The notes under the pieces: model-generated
The model's database searches: none
Seen by the model: only the letters and a program-made list of their open reading frames with translations
What the model was told of the DNA's origin: nothing
Part shown: one piece after another, positions 8,737 to 15,701 of the stretch
Layout of the letters: the number at the start of each line of letters is the position of its first letter
Numbering within the stretch: position 1 is the stretch's first letter
Made by a program: the position numbers and the translations under genes
From: Candidatus Cetobacterium colombiensis
Lineage (GTDB): Bacteria; Fusobacteriota; Fusobacteriia; Fusobacteriales; Fusobacteriaceae
Direction of reading: 5' to 3'
Assembly: GCF_033962415.1 (NCBI RefSeq)
Contig: NZ_JAVIKH010000009.1
Coordinates: forward strand, 56,412-120,411
DNA length: 64,000 nt

Positions 8737-8866
8737 CTTATTAAAAGAATCCTGTAAAATAATCTTTTTTATTTAAAAGTTATTTCCCCTTAGATACAGA
8801 TCCAAACTTGTAACACAAAATGGATCTGTATCTAAGACATTAACTAATGCTTAAAACACAAATCCC
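8705..8866 (-). promoter_or_regulatory. Chain of alternative RNA hairpins in the putP leader
   Basis: Five segments on the minus-strand transcript can pair in competing ways. Segment 1 (8865-8850) starts right after the leader-peptide stop and can pair with segment 2 (8836-8822), with G-U pairs and one bulge. Segment 2 pairs perfectly over 15-16 bp with segment 3 (8804-8789). Segment 3 (GTATCTAAG, 8797-8789) can pair over 9 bp with segment 4 (CTTAGGTAC, 8731-8723), which is the 5' half of the terminator. Segment 1:2 pairing would therefore free segment 3 to act as antiterminator, and 2:3 pairing would let the terminator form. Pairings were worked out by eye; folding energies were not calculated. 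Confidence 0.7.
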
Positions 8867-8925
8867 TATCTAGGGGGGATGGGTTGTCTATTTACATTTT
8901 TTGAAATAACTTGATTTTTTTTCAC
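8866..8925 (-). CDS. Putative 19-aa proline-containing leader peptide of putP
   Basis: A short reading frame GTG...TAG encoding MKKNQVISKNVNRQPIPPR, too short for routine gene calling. AGGAGAG lies about 5 nt upstream of the GTG. Three of the last five residues are proline (codons 15, 17 and 18: CCC, CCC, CCT); CCC is uncommon in the surrounding AT-rich genes, which use CCT or CCA. The peptide ends directly at the first segment of the competing hairpin series, and the promoter at 8961-8989 places it at the 5' end of the putP transcript. This is the layout of a translation-coupled amino-acid attenuator. Translation itself is inferred. Confidence 0.65.
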   Translation of the reverse strand: MKKNQVISKNVNRQPIPPR

Positions 8926-8960
8926 TAGAACTCTCCTTTTTTTGATTTTTTATTTTCAAT

Positions 8961-8989
8961 ATACTAACATGTGAAAAAATATTTGTCAA
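8961..8989 (-). promoter_or_regulatory. Promoter of the putP leader
   Basis: Minus strand TTGACA (8989-8984), 17-nt spacer, TAGTAT (8966-8961). Transcription would start near 8954, about 30 nt ahead of the leader peptide and 290 nt ahead of putP. The stretch 8665-8992 holds no other gene. Confidence 0.8.
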
Positions 8990-8992
8990 ATT

Positions 8993-9292
8993 TTATTTCC
9001 AAGTTAATATGCCTTCTTGAGAATTAAAAACTTTTCCAAAACCTTTTTCCATTAAAATTAAAGCTGCTGTTTTTGAACGAATTCCACTTCTACAAAAAGT
9101 TATATAAGTCTTATTTTTATCTAATTCTTCTGCTCTTTCTTCCAATTCATTCAATGGTATATTTATTGTCTCTTTTAATGAAACATCAAAGTATTCGTCT
9201 TCTGTTCTTACATCTAAAAGTACTACATCATTATTTTTCATAGCTTCTTTAACTTCAGTTTGAGTTAATGTTTTATATCTTTCCTCTAACAT
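8993..9292 (-). CDS. Rhodanese-like domain protein
   Basis: A 99-aa single rhodanese domain. Active-site loop CRSGIRS at residues 67-73 with C67 as the persulfide-carrying cysteine, and the conserved VVLLDVRTEDEYF earlier. The start is placed at the ATG at 9292, preceded by AGAGGTAA; an upstream in-frame ATG at 9337 would overlap the flavodoxin gene and add residues without family similarity. It lies 11 nt after the flavodoxin gene and shares its transcript with tcdA. Likely a sulfurtransferase or sulfur carrier; partner unknown. Confidence 0.88.
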   Translation of the reverse strand: MLEERYKTLTQTEVKEAMKNNDVVLLDVRTEDEYFDVSLKETINIPLNELEERAEELDKNKTYITFCRSGIRSKTAALILMEKGFGKVFNSQEGILTWK

Positions 9293-9303
9293 AAAATTAC
9301 CTC

Positions 9304-9807
9304 TTAAACAAATAGAGGTTTTATTTCCTCTATCCAAGCTTTTATTCTGTCTGGTGTTTCATTATCTTGATTGCTTTCATCTAAAGCAAGCCCTACAAAT
9401 TTATCATCTACAATAGATTCTGTTTCTTCATAAGAATATCCTTCTGTTGAAGTAAACCCTACTACTTTACCACCATTTTTTACTACTACATCATAAAGTT
9501 TTCTCATTGCACCTACATATGATTCTCCAAATGCAAATTGATTTCCTACTCCTACAATTCCAACTACTTTATTTGTAAAATCTACTGTCTTTAATTCATC
9601 ATAAACATTTTCCCAATCTCTTTGTAACTCTCCTACTCCATAAGTTGGTGAAACTAAAATTAAATTTTTTATTTCTTTAATATCTCCAATTCCATTTGCT
9701 ACATCGAAAACTTCATAGTTTTCTCCTCTTAAATAAAACTCTATTTCATCAACTATTCCAGCTGTTATTCCTGATGTTGTTCCATAAAAAATTCCTATTT
9801 TTTTCAT
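9304..9807 (-). CDS. fldA: Flavodoxin
   Basis: A 167-aa long-chain-type flavodoxin: KIGIFYGTTSGITAGIVDEI at the N-terminus holds the FMN phosphate-binding loop (residues 9-15), and SPTYGVGELQRDW and GVGNQFAFGES supply the isoalloxazine-flanking loops. It is a low-potential one-electron carrier in the cytoplasm. The gene starts 2 nt after tcdA ends and is followed by the rhodanese gene, giving a three-gene operon. Whether it serves a specific enzyme or general metabolism cannot be seen. Confidence 0.93.
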   Translation of the reverse strand: MKKIGIFYGTTSGITAGIVDEIEFYLRGENYEVFDVANGIGDIKEIKNLILVSPTYGVGELQRDWENVYDELKTVDFTNKVVGIVGVGNQFAFGESYVGAMRKLYDVVVKNGGKVVGFTSTEGYSYEETESIVDDKFVGLALDESNQDNETPDRIKAWIEEIKPLFV

Positions 9808-9809
9808 AA

Positions 9810-10535
9810 TTAATTTCCTCCTAAATTCTTCATGCCTGTAATATCTTTTATAACTTCACTTGCTATTATTAGTCCCGCTACTGATGGAACAAAAGATATG
9901 CTTCCTACATTCACTTTTTTCTCTCTATTATTTTCTGTATTTTTAGGCTTCATTGGTAACTCTTTTGAAAAAAGAACCTTCACCTTTTGAATTCTTCTCT
10001 TTTTTAATTCTGCCCTCATAACTTTAGCTAATGGACAAACAGAAGTTTTACTAATATCTGCAACTTCTAACATTGTTGGATTTATCTTATTTCCAGTTCC
10101 CATAGAAGAAATTATTGGAATATTTAATTCTTTAGCTATCGTTATTAAATCTAATTTTGCCGTTATTAAATCTATTGCATCAACAATATAATCATATTTT
10201 TTTTCTATAGAAAAAAATAAATCCTTTTTATCCATGAAAAACTTTTCTTTATAAGTATTAATCTTTATATTTGGATTTATTGATAAAGCTCTTTCTTTTA
10301 TAACTTCAACTTTATCTTTTCCTATAGTATCTTGAGTAGCTATTATTTGTCTATTCAAATTTGTTATATCTACTGTATCAAAATCTACAACTGTTATCTC
10401 TCCTACTCCAGCTCTAACCAAAGCTTCTACTGTAAATCCTCCCACTCCTCCTACTCCAAAAACAAGTATGTGAGAATTTTTTAACTTATCAATGTTTTCT
10501 TTACCTATTAATAACTCTGTTCTTTGAAAAATCAT
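9810..10535 (-). CDS. tcdA: tRNA threonylcarbamoyladenosine dehydratase (ThiF/MoeB family)
   Basis: A 241-aa E1-like adenylating enzyme. GVGGVGG at residues 27-33 is the nucleotide-binding loop, and DFDTVDITNLNRQI holds the catalytic Arg/Asn signature. The segment SSMGTGNKINPTMLEVADISKTSVCPLAK and the following Lys/Arg-rich stretch with VLFSKELP are typical of TcdA/CsdL, which converts t6A37 of tRNAs to the cyclic ct6A form, rather than MoeB or ThiF. Length fits TcdA (about 250-270). In E. coli the partner sulfur system is CsdA/CsdE; here the neighbours are flavodoxin and a rhodanese. Confidence 0.85.
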   Translation of the reverse strand: MIFQRTELLIGKENIDKLKNSHILVFGVGGVGGFTVEALVRAGVGEITVVDFDTVDITNLNRQIIATQDTIGKDKVEVIKERALSINPNIKINTYKEKFFMDKKDLFFSIEKKYDYIVDAIDLITAKLDLITIAKELNIPIISSMGTGNKINPTMLEVADISKTSVCPLAKVMRAELKKRRIQKVKVLFSKELPMKPKNTENNREKKVNVGSISFVPSVAGLIIASEVIKDITGMKNLGGN

Positions 10536-10576
10536 CTATATACCAACCTTTTATATTCTTTACTAATTACATAAAG

Positions 10577-10605
10577 ATTATATACCAAAGAGATATAAAA
10601 TACAA
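10577..10605 (-). promoter_or_regulatory. Promoter of the tcdA-fldA-rhodanese operon
   Basis: Minus strand TTGTAT (10605-10600), 17-nt spacer, TATAAT (10582-10577), about 40 nt before the tcdA start. Confidence 0.7.
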
Positions 10606-10623
10606 GTTTTTCTTCAGAATCTC

Positions 10624-10653
10624 TTGACATTTTTTTTAATTTTATGATATATA
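10624..10653 (+). promoter_or_regulatory. Promoter of htpG
   Basis: TTGACA (10624-10629) and TATATA (10648-10653) with an 18-nt spacer. The predicted transcription start is at the left edge of the palindrome at 10663-10677. Confidence 0.65.
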
Positions 10654-10662
10654 TTTTATTAG

Positions 10663-10677
10663 CCACAACAGTTGTGG
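10663..10677 (+). promoter_or_regulatory. Operator-like palindrome at the htpG transcription start
   Basis: CCACAACAGTTGTGG is a perfect 7-bp inverted repeat with one central base, located between the -10 element and the htpG ribosome-binding site. It is too compact for a terminator and does not match the long CIRCE element. Possible repressor site for an unidentified stress regulator. Confidence 0.5.
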
Positions 10678-10702
10678 AGTGCTATTTTTTAAGGAGGATA
10701 AA

Positions 10703-12520
10703 ATGAAAAAAGAAACTAAAATATTTCAAGCTGAAACTAAAGAACTTTTAAACCTTATGGTACACTCTATTTACACTCACAAAGAGATTTTTTTGAGAGA
10801 ACTTATTTCTAATGCCAGTGATGCTACAGATAAATTAAAATTTAAAGCTTTAACTGACACACACATCTTAGATTCTTCTGAGGAACTAAACATCACTGTA
10901 ATACCAAATGAAGAAACTAAAACTCTTACTATTATAGATAAAGGTATTGGAATGACTTTTGATGAAGTTGTTGAAAATATTGGAACTATTGCTAAATCAG
11001 GATCTAAAGCATTTTTAACTTCTTTAGAGGAAGCTAAAAAAAGTGGTGACTTAAACATTATTGGTCAATTTGGTGTAGGATTTTATTCTGCTTTTATGGT
11101 TGCTGATAAAATTGTTTTAGAAACTAAATCTCCTTATTCAGATAAGGGAGTTAAATGGACTTCAACTGGAGAAGGAAGTTATGAAATTGAAGAGATTGAT
11201 AGACCTGAAAGAGGTACTTCAATTACTTTATATTTAAAAGATAATGATGAAGATAAAGAATTTTTAAATGAATATAAAATTAAAGGACTTGTTAAAAAAT
11301 ATTCTGACTACGTTAAATACCCAATTATTTTAAACAATGAAAGAATTAATTCAACTAAACCTATTTGGAAAACTCCTAAAGATGAATTAAAAGATGAAGA
11401 TTATAACGAATTCTATAAATCTACTTACCATGATTGGCAAGACCCACTTTTACATTTTAACTTTAATGTACAAGGAAGTTTAGAATATAACGCTATTTTA
11501 TTTGTTCCTCAAGTTCCACCATATGATTTATATACAAGAGAATATAAAAGAGGATTACAGCTATACACAAAAAATATTTTTATAATGGATAAATGCGAAG
11601 AGTTAATTCCACAATACTTTAATTTTATAAAAGGATTAGTTGATACTGATGATCTTTCTCTTAATATCTCTAGAGAAATTCTTCAAAAAACTCATCAACT
11701 AAAATCAATTTCTAAAAATTTAGAGAAAAAAATTATTACTGAATTTGAAAAATTAATGGTTAATGACAGAGAAAAATATATTAAATTCTGGGAAATTTTT
11801 GGTAAACACATTAAATTTGGAGTTCATGAAAATTTTGGATTAAATAAAGAAAAATTAGAAAACCTGCTTCTTTTTAAGAGTTCTAAAGATTTAAATTATA
11901 CTTCTCTTAAAGAATATATTGAAAGAATGAAAGAAGACCAAAATGAAATTTTCTATGCTGTTGGTGAAAATATTGAAATTCTTCAAAAAATGCCAAAAGT
12001 TTTAAATGTTTTAAATAAAGGTTTCGAAGTTCTATATTTAACTGAAGGTGCTGATGAATTTGCTTTAAAAACAATGAATACCTTTAAAGAAAAGTCTTTT
12101 AAATCTGTAAATGAAGTTTCTTTTGAAACAGAAGAAGAAAAAGAAGAGATGAAAAAGCTTTCAGAAATAAACAAATCTTTACTTGAAAAAATAAAAGACA
12201 CTTTAAAAGATAAAATAGTTGATATTAAATTAAATCCTGAACTTGGAAACAGTTCTGTTTCTCTTTCTTCTAAAGGTGAAGTTTCTTTAGAAATGGAAAA
12301 ACTTTTATCTCAAATCCCAGGAAATGAAGGTGTAAAAGCAGAAAAGGTTTTAGAGATAAATCCTAATCATCCATTATTTAACAAACTTCAAAATGCCTCA
12401 GGTGAAGAGTTAAAAGATTTAGCTGATATTCTTTATAATCAAGGTCTTTTAATTGAAGGATTTTCCCTTGAAAACCCATTAGATTTTGTAACAAAATTAA
12501 ACAATATTTTAAGTAAGTAA
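10703..12520 (+). CDS. htpG: Molecular chaperone HtpG (Hsp90 family)
   Basis: A 605-aa Hsp90. The GHKL ATP-binding domain shows FLRELISNASDATDKL near residues 25-40, DKGIGM, and GQFGVGFYSAFMV; the middle domain has LPLNISREI-type sequence (DLSLNISREILQ) with the catalytic arginine; the dimerisation domain follows to residue 605. Length is near the 620-630 usual for HtpG. The start is the ATG at 10703 with AAGGAGG 6 nt upstream, not the in-frame TTG-type start 24 nt earlier. Monocistronic between its own promoter and a terminator at 12523. Confidence 0.97.
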   Translation: MKKETKIFQAETKELLNLMVHSIYTHKEIFLRELISNASDATDKLKFKALTDTHILDSSEELNITVIPNEETKTLTIIDKGIGMTFDEVVENIGTIAKSGSKAFLTSLEEAKKSGDLNIIGQFGVGFYSAFMVADKIVLETKSPYSDKGVKWTSTGEGSYEIEEIDRPERGTSITLYLKDNDEDKEFLNEYKIKGLVKKYSDYVKYPIILNNERINSTKPIWKTPKDELKDEDYNEFYKSTYHDWQDPLLHFNFNVQGSLEYNAILFVPQVPPYDLYTREYKRGLQLYTKNIFIMDKCEELIPQYFNFIKGLVDTDDLSLNISREILQKTHQLKSISKNLEKKIITEFEKLMVNDREKYIKFWEIFGKHIKFGVHENFGLNKEKLENLLLFKSSKDLNYTSLKEYIERMKEDQNEIFYAVGENIEILQKMPKVLNVLNKGFEVLYLTEGADEFALKTMNTFKEKSFKSVNEVSFETEEEKEEMKKLSEINKSLLEKIKDTLKDKIVDIKLNPELGNSSVSLSSKGEVSLEMEKLLSQIPGNEGVKAEKVLEINPNHPLFNKLQNASGEELKDLADILYNQGLLIEGFSLENPLDFVTKLNNILSK

Positions 12521-12522
12521 AT

Positions 12523-12550
12523 AAAAAGGAAGAGAAGTCTCTTCCTTTTT
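12523..12550 (+). terminator. Bidirectional terminator between htpG and the HTH-CBS gene
   Basis: AAAAAGGAAGAGA and TCTCTTCCTTTTT form an A/T-flanked hairpin that serves both convergent genes. Confidence 0.85.
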
Positions 12551-13181
12551 ATACTTTTTCTTTATTTTTATTTTCCAGTATATCTAACATTAACTTACTT
12601 ACATTAGTTTTAGTAAATCTTCCCACTACTTTATAGTTTTCTTTCCCACTTTTTCCAGTTATTCTAACTACAGGAACAGAATCTATTTGATGTTCAATTA
12701 TTTTTTTTACACAATTTTCTATTGTTTCCTCTTCAGTAGCAAAAACAACATTAGGCATTCTTGTCATTATTAGATTAATCGGAATCTGTTCAATGTCTCT
12801 TTTTCCTATTGCAATTCTAAGCAAATCTTTTCTTGAAACAATTCCAGAAAGATTTCCATCTTTTGTTATAAATATTGTACCTATATCTTTTTCAAACATT
12901 AGAAGTACTGTTTTATAAACAGAATATCCTTCATCTATTGTTATAGGCATTCCCATTATATGTTTTACTAATGTTTTATTATTTGATTCTACAAAAGCTT
13001 CATTATATGTGTATCCAACTTTTTGTTTAGATTTTATTATAGACATTTTTTTCAAAATAGAAAAATCTGTTCTAAGTGCTGACCTTGTTATGTATATCAT
13101 CTTAGCTATTTCATCTCCTGTTATAGGCCCATGTTTTTTAATGATTTCTACAATTTCTTTTTGTCTTTCTGTTAACTGCAT
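12549..13181 (-). CDS. HTH and double-CBS transcriptional regulator, CcpN-like
   Basis: A 210-aa cytoplasmic regulator. Residues 4-58 form a winged helix (TERQKEIVEIIKKHGPITGDEIA...), followed by two CBS domains at about 74-128 and 136-201 that usually bind adenine nucleotides. This is the architecture of CcpN/YqzB, the Firmicute repressor of gluconeogenic genes. It is transcribed divergently from the biotin operon. What it controls here cannot be told; regulation of its own divergent region is one possibility, but no operator could be assigned. RBS AAGGGGA precedes the ATG. Confidence 0.8.
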   Translation of the reverse strand: MQLTERQKEIVEIIKKHGPITGDEIAKMIYITRSALRTDFSILKKMSIIKSKQKVGYTYNEAFVESNNKTLVKHIMGMPITIDEGYSVYKTVLLMFEKDIGTIFITKDGNLSGIVSRKDLLRIAIGKRDIEQIPINLIMTRMPNVVFATEEETIENCVKKIIEHQIDSVPVVRITGKSGKENYKVVGRFTKTNVSKLMLDILENKNKEKV

Positions 13182-13262
13182 CTTATCCCCTTTTTAGTGT
13201 ACATTTCTTTTTTTATTATACTAACATCTACAATATAAAATTGCAATATATATTAAATGTTG

Positions 13263-13315
13263 TACATATTTTTTATTCTTTTCAGATGGCTTTTTACATA
13301 TTTTTTAGGTATAAT
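13263..13315 (+). promoter_or_regulatory. Biotin operon promoter region with 13-nt direct repeat
   Basis: TACATATTTTTTA occurs at 13263-13275 and again at 13295-13307, exactly 32 nt apart (about three helical turns). A perfect TATAAT follows at 13310-13315, only 17 nt before the bioF ATG, with a weak TGGCTT as possible -35. The repeat copies flank and overlap the core promoter, so they are candidate regulator sites. Confidence 0.45.
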
Positions 13316-13331
13316 ATTTTAGGTGATTAAT

Positions 13332-14453
13332 ATGCTTAAAGAAAAAATAAAAAAAGAACTACATAGTTTTAAATTAGAAAATCGTTTTAGAAAACTAAAT
13401 TTACTGGAAAATAACTCCTTTAATTTATCATCTAATGACTACATGGGTCTTGGAAATGATCCAGATTTAGTAAAAGAGTTTTATGATTCATACCCAAATT
13501 TAACTTTATCATCTGGTTCTTCTCGATTGATTAGTGGTTCCTATCCTCTAATTATGGAATTAGAAGATTACGCTGAAAAAATTTACAATAAACCCACTTT
13601 ATTTTTTAATAGTGGATTTGATTGTAACTGTTGTATTATTGAAACTTTTTGTGATGAAGATACCTTAGTTATCAGCGATAAACTTAATCATGCTAGTATT
13701 CACGATGGAATAATGCACAGCAAAGCTAATTTAATAAGATATAAACATTTAGATCTTAATCATTTAAAAAATATTCTCGAAAAAAATAAAAATAAATTTA
13801 AAAATATTTTTGTTATTTCTGAAACTATCTATAGTATGGATGGTGATTGTGTAAATTTAGAAGAACTTATAAAATTAAAGAAAAACTTTAATTTTTATTT
13901 AATTTTAGATGAAGCTCACTCCTTCGGAGTTCATTCCTATGGAATTGCTCATGAAAAAAACTTAATCGAACAAGTTGATTTTCTTGTTATTCCTCTTGGA
14001 AAAGGTGGAGGTTCTATTGGTTCTTATTTAGTTTGTAATCAACTTTATAAAGATTATATTGTCAATAGAGGTAGAAAATTTATTTATACTACTGCCTTAC
14101 CTCCTGTTAATATTGCATGGAATTTATTTATATTAAAAAAAATAGAAATACTGCAAAAAAGAAAAGAAAAACTTGAAGAATTAACTAATCTTGCTCATAC
14201 TTTAATTAAAAAATATAATTTAAAAACTCTTTCTACAACACATATTATTTCTATAATTATTGGTGATAATAATCGTTTAGATAAAATTACAAAATATTTA
14301 AATACTAAAAATTATTTTGTTTATGGTGTAAAAGAACCAACTGTCCCTAAAGGAACTTCTAGAATTAGAATTGGACTATCTCCAAGTATACCTAAAGATT
14401 ATATTATTGATTTTTTTAAGGAGTTAAATTATGCACTTAATACTTTTTTTTAA
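13332..14453 (+). CDS. bioF: 8-amino-7-oxononanoate synthase
   Basis: A 373-aa PLP-dependent alpha-oxoamine synthase that condenses pimeloyl-ACP (or -CoA) with alanine in the first ring-building step of biotin synthesis. Visible: SSNDYMGLG near the N-terminus, SGSSRLISG, the DEAHSFG aspartate/histidine motif at about 193-199, the PLP lysine in LGKGGGS (K224) and FIYTTALPP. The close relative Kbl is excluded by context: bioG and bioC follow directly. Start chosen at the ATG at 13332 with AGGTG upstream; the GTG at 13323 lies too close to the predicted transcription start. Overlaps bioG by 23 nt. Confidence 0.9.
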   Translation: MLKEKIKKELHSFKLENRFRKLNLLENNSFNLSSNDYMGLGNDPDLVKEFYDSYPNLTLSSGSSRLISGSYPLIMELEDYAEKIYNKPTLFFNSGFDCNCCIIETFCDEDTLVISDKLNHASIHDGIMHSKANLIRYKHLDLNHLKNILEKNKNKFKNIFVISETIYSMDGDCVNLEELIKLKKNFNFYLILDEAHSFGVHSYGIAHEKNLIEQVDFLVIPLGKGGGSIGSYLVCNQLYKDYIVNRGRKFIYTTALPPVNIAWNLFILKKIEILQKRKEKLEELTNLAHTLIKKYNLKTLSTTHIISIIIGDNNRLDKITKYLNTKNYFVYGVKEPTVPKGTSRIRIGLSPSIPKDYIIDFFKELNYALNTFF

Positions 14454-15036
14454 TGGTTGGGGAATGAATGAAGATATAATAAAAAATATTATTCCCAAGG
14501 ATAATATGACTGTCAAATGCATTAATTATCCGTACATTGTTAAAGATATTGAGTTTTTTAAATATAAACATATTTTTGTTGTGGGATGGTCTTTTGGTGT
14601 CTATTATGCATCTAAATTTTTACTTGAAAATAAATATTTGAATTGCACCTCTATTGCAATAAACGGCGTCCCTTGTTTAATTGGTGAATATGGAATTTCT
14701 TTAAAAATGTTTAAACTCACTTTAAATACTCTATCTAATGATAATTTAAAAAAATTTTATTTAAACATGGGATTATCTCTAAAGTTTTTTCCAAAAAAAC
14801 CTAATTTAGAAATTTTAAAAAAAGAATTATCTGATATTCTTAATTCCTCTTTTGAAAATCATTGTAAATTTGATAGAGTATTTTTAGGAAAATATGATCG
14901 AATTATTCCTTACTCTAAACAACTAAAATTTTATACAAAAGAGAGTAGCTTTATTACAACTTTAGATTGTGGGCACTATCCTTTTGAAACTTTAAAAAAT
15001 TGGAGAGATATTACTTGTGAAAAAAATGAATTTTAA
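14431..15036 (+). CDS. bioG: Pimeloyl-[ACP] methyl ester esterase, BioG type
   Basis: A 201-aa alpha/beta hydrolase of the DUF452/BioG family. It starts ILFFNGWGMNED, a family hallmark, has the nucleophile elbow GWSFG (residues 52-56, S54), an Asp in the GKYDRIIP segment and a catalytic His in CGHYPFE near the C-terminus. BioG removes the methyl group that BioC adds, freeing pimeloyl-ACP for BioF. It overlaps bioF by 23 nt and bioC by 20 nt, so the three are translationally coupled. BioG replaces the BioH esterase found in enterobacteria. Confidence 0.88.
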   Translation: MHLILFFNGWGMNEDIIKNIIPKDNMTVKCINYPYIVKDIEFFKYKHIFVVGWSFGVYYASKFLLENKYLNCTSIAINGVPCLIGEYGISLKMFKLTLNTLSNDNLKKFYLNMGLSLKFFPKKPNLEILKKELSDILNSSFENHCKFDRVFLGKYDRIIPYSKQLKFYTKESSFITTLDCGHYPFETLKNWRDITCEKNEF

Positions 15037-15682
15037 TAAACAGTTTGAAAATTATGACTATAATGCTATTGTTCAAAAAGAAGTTGCAAAAAAACTTTTA
15101 ACTTTTATTGATAAATCTAAAAAATATGATACTATTTTAGAACTAGGATGTGGTACAGGTATTTTTACAAAAATTATTAAATCAAATTTAATTTTTAGCT
15201 CTTTAGATTTAAATGATATTTTTGACACCACTAATTATTTTGATAAAAATATTTATAGAAATTTTTTTATTGCAAATATGGAAAGTTTTCAGTTTGAAAA
15301 TTATTCCCTAATTGTTTCTAGTTCTGCATTCCAATGGGCTGAAAATTTAGAAAATCTTATAAAAAATATTTCAAAAAATACCAATGAGTTAGTTTTCTCT
15401 ATCTATTCTAAAGGTAATTTAATTGAAATTTTTAATCATTTTGGAGTATCACTAAACTATAAAGACTCTCAAGAAATTCTAAATATTTTAAAAAAATATT
15501 ATACTACAGTTAAATTTGAAGAAGAGGAGTTCACTTTAAATTTCCCTACCCCTCTTAAAGCTTTAAAGCACCTAAAAGAGACTGGAGTAACTGGTTTTTC
15601 TACGTCAAATTACTCTAAAATAAAAAGCTTTAACTCAAATATATTAACATATAAAGTAAGTTATTTTTCTTGTAAAAATTAA
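15017..15682 (+). CDS. bioC: Malonyl-[ACP] O-methyltransferase
   Basis: A 221-aa SAM-dependent methyltransferase with LELGCGTG at residues 41-48 and the BioC-like segment SSAFQWAENLENL. BioC caps malonyl-ACP as its methyl ester so that fatty acid synthesis extends it to pimeloyl-ACP methyl ester. Start taken at GTG 15017 because GGAGAG lies 9 nt upstream; the ATG at 15026 is the alternative and would shorten it by three residues. Slightly shorter than enterobacterial BioC (about 250). Together with bioF and bioG it completes pimelate synthesis; bioA, bioD and bioB are not in the window. Confidence 0.88.
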   Translation: MKKMNFNKQFENYDYNAIVQKEVAKKLLTFIDKSKKYDTILELGCGTGIFTKIIKSNLIFSSLDLNDIFDTTNYFDKNIYRNFFIANMESFQFENYSLIVSSSAFQWAENLENLIKNISKNTNELVFSIYSKGNLIEIFNHFGVSLNYKDSQEILNILKKYYTTVKFEEEEFTLNFPTPLKALKHLKETGVTGFSTSNYSKIKSFNSNILTYKVSYFSCKN

Positions 15683-15701
15683 AAACTAAGGAGGATTTAA
15701 G

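Noticed and set aside
8697..8954. A T-box riboswitch before putP
   Set aside because: No T-box core sequence is visible; the proline-codon leader peptide with alternative hairpins explains the structure better.
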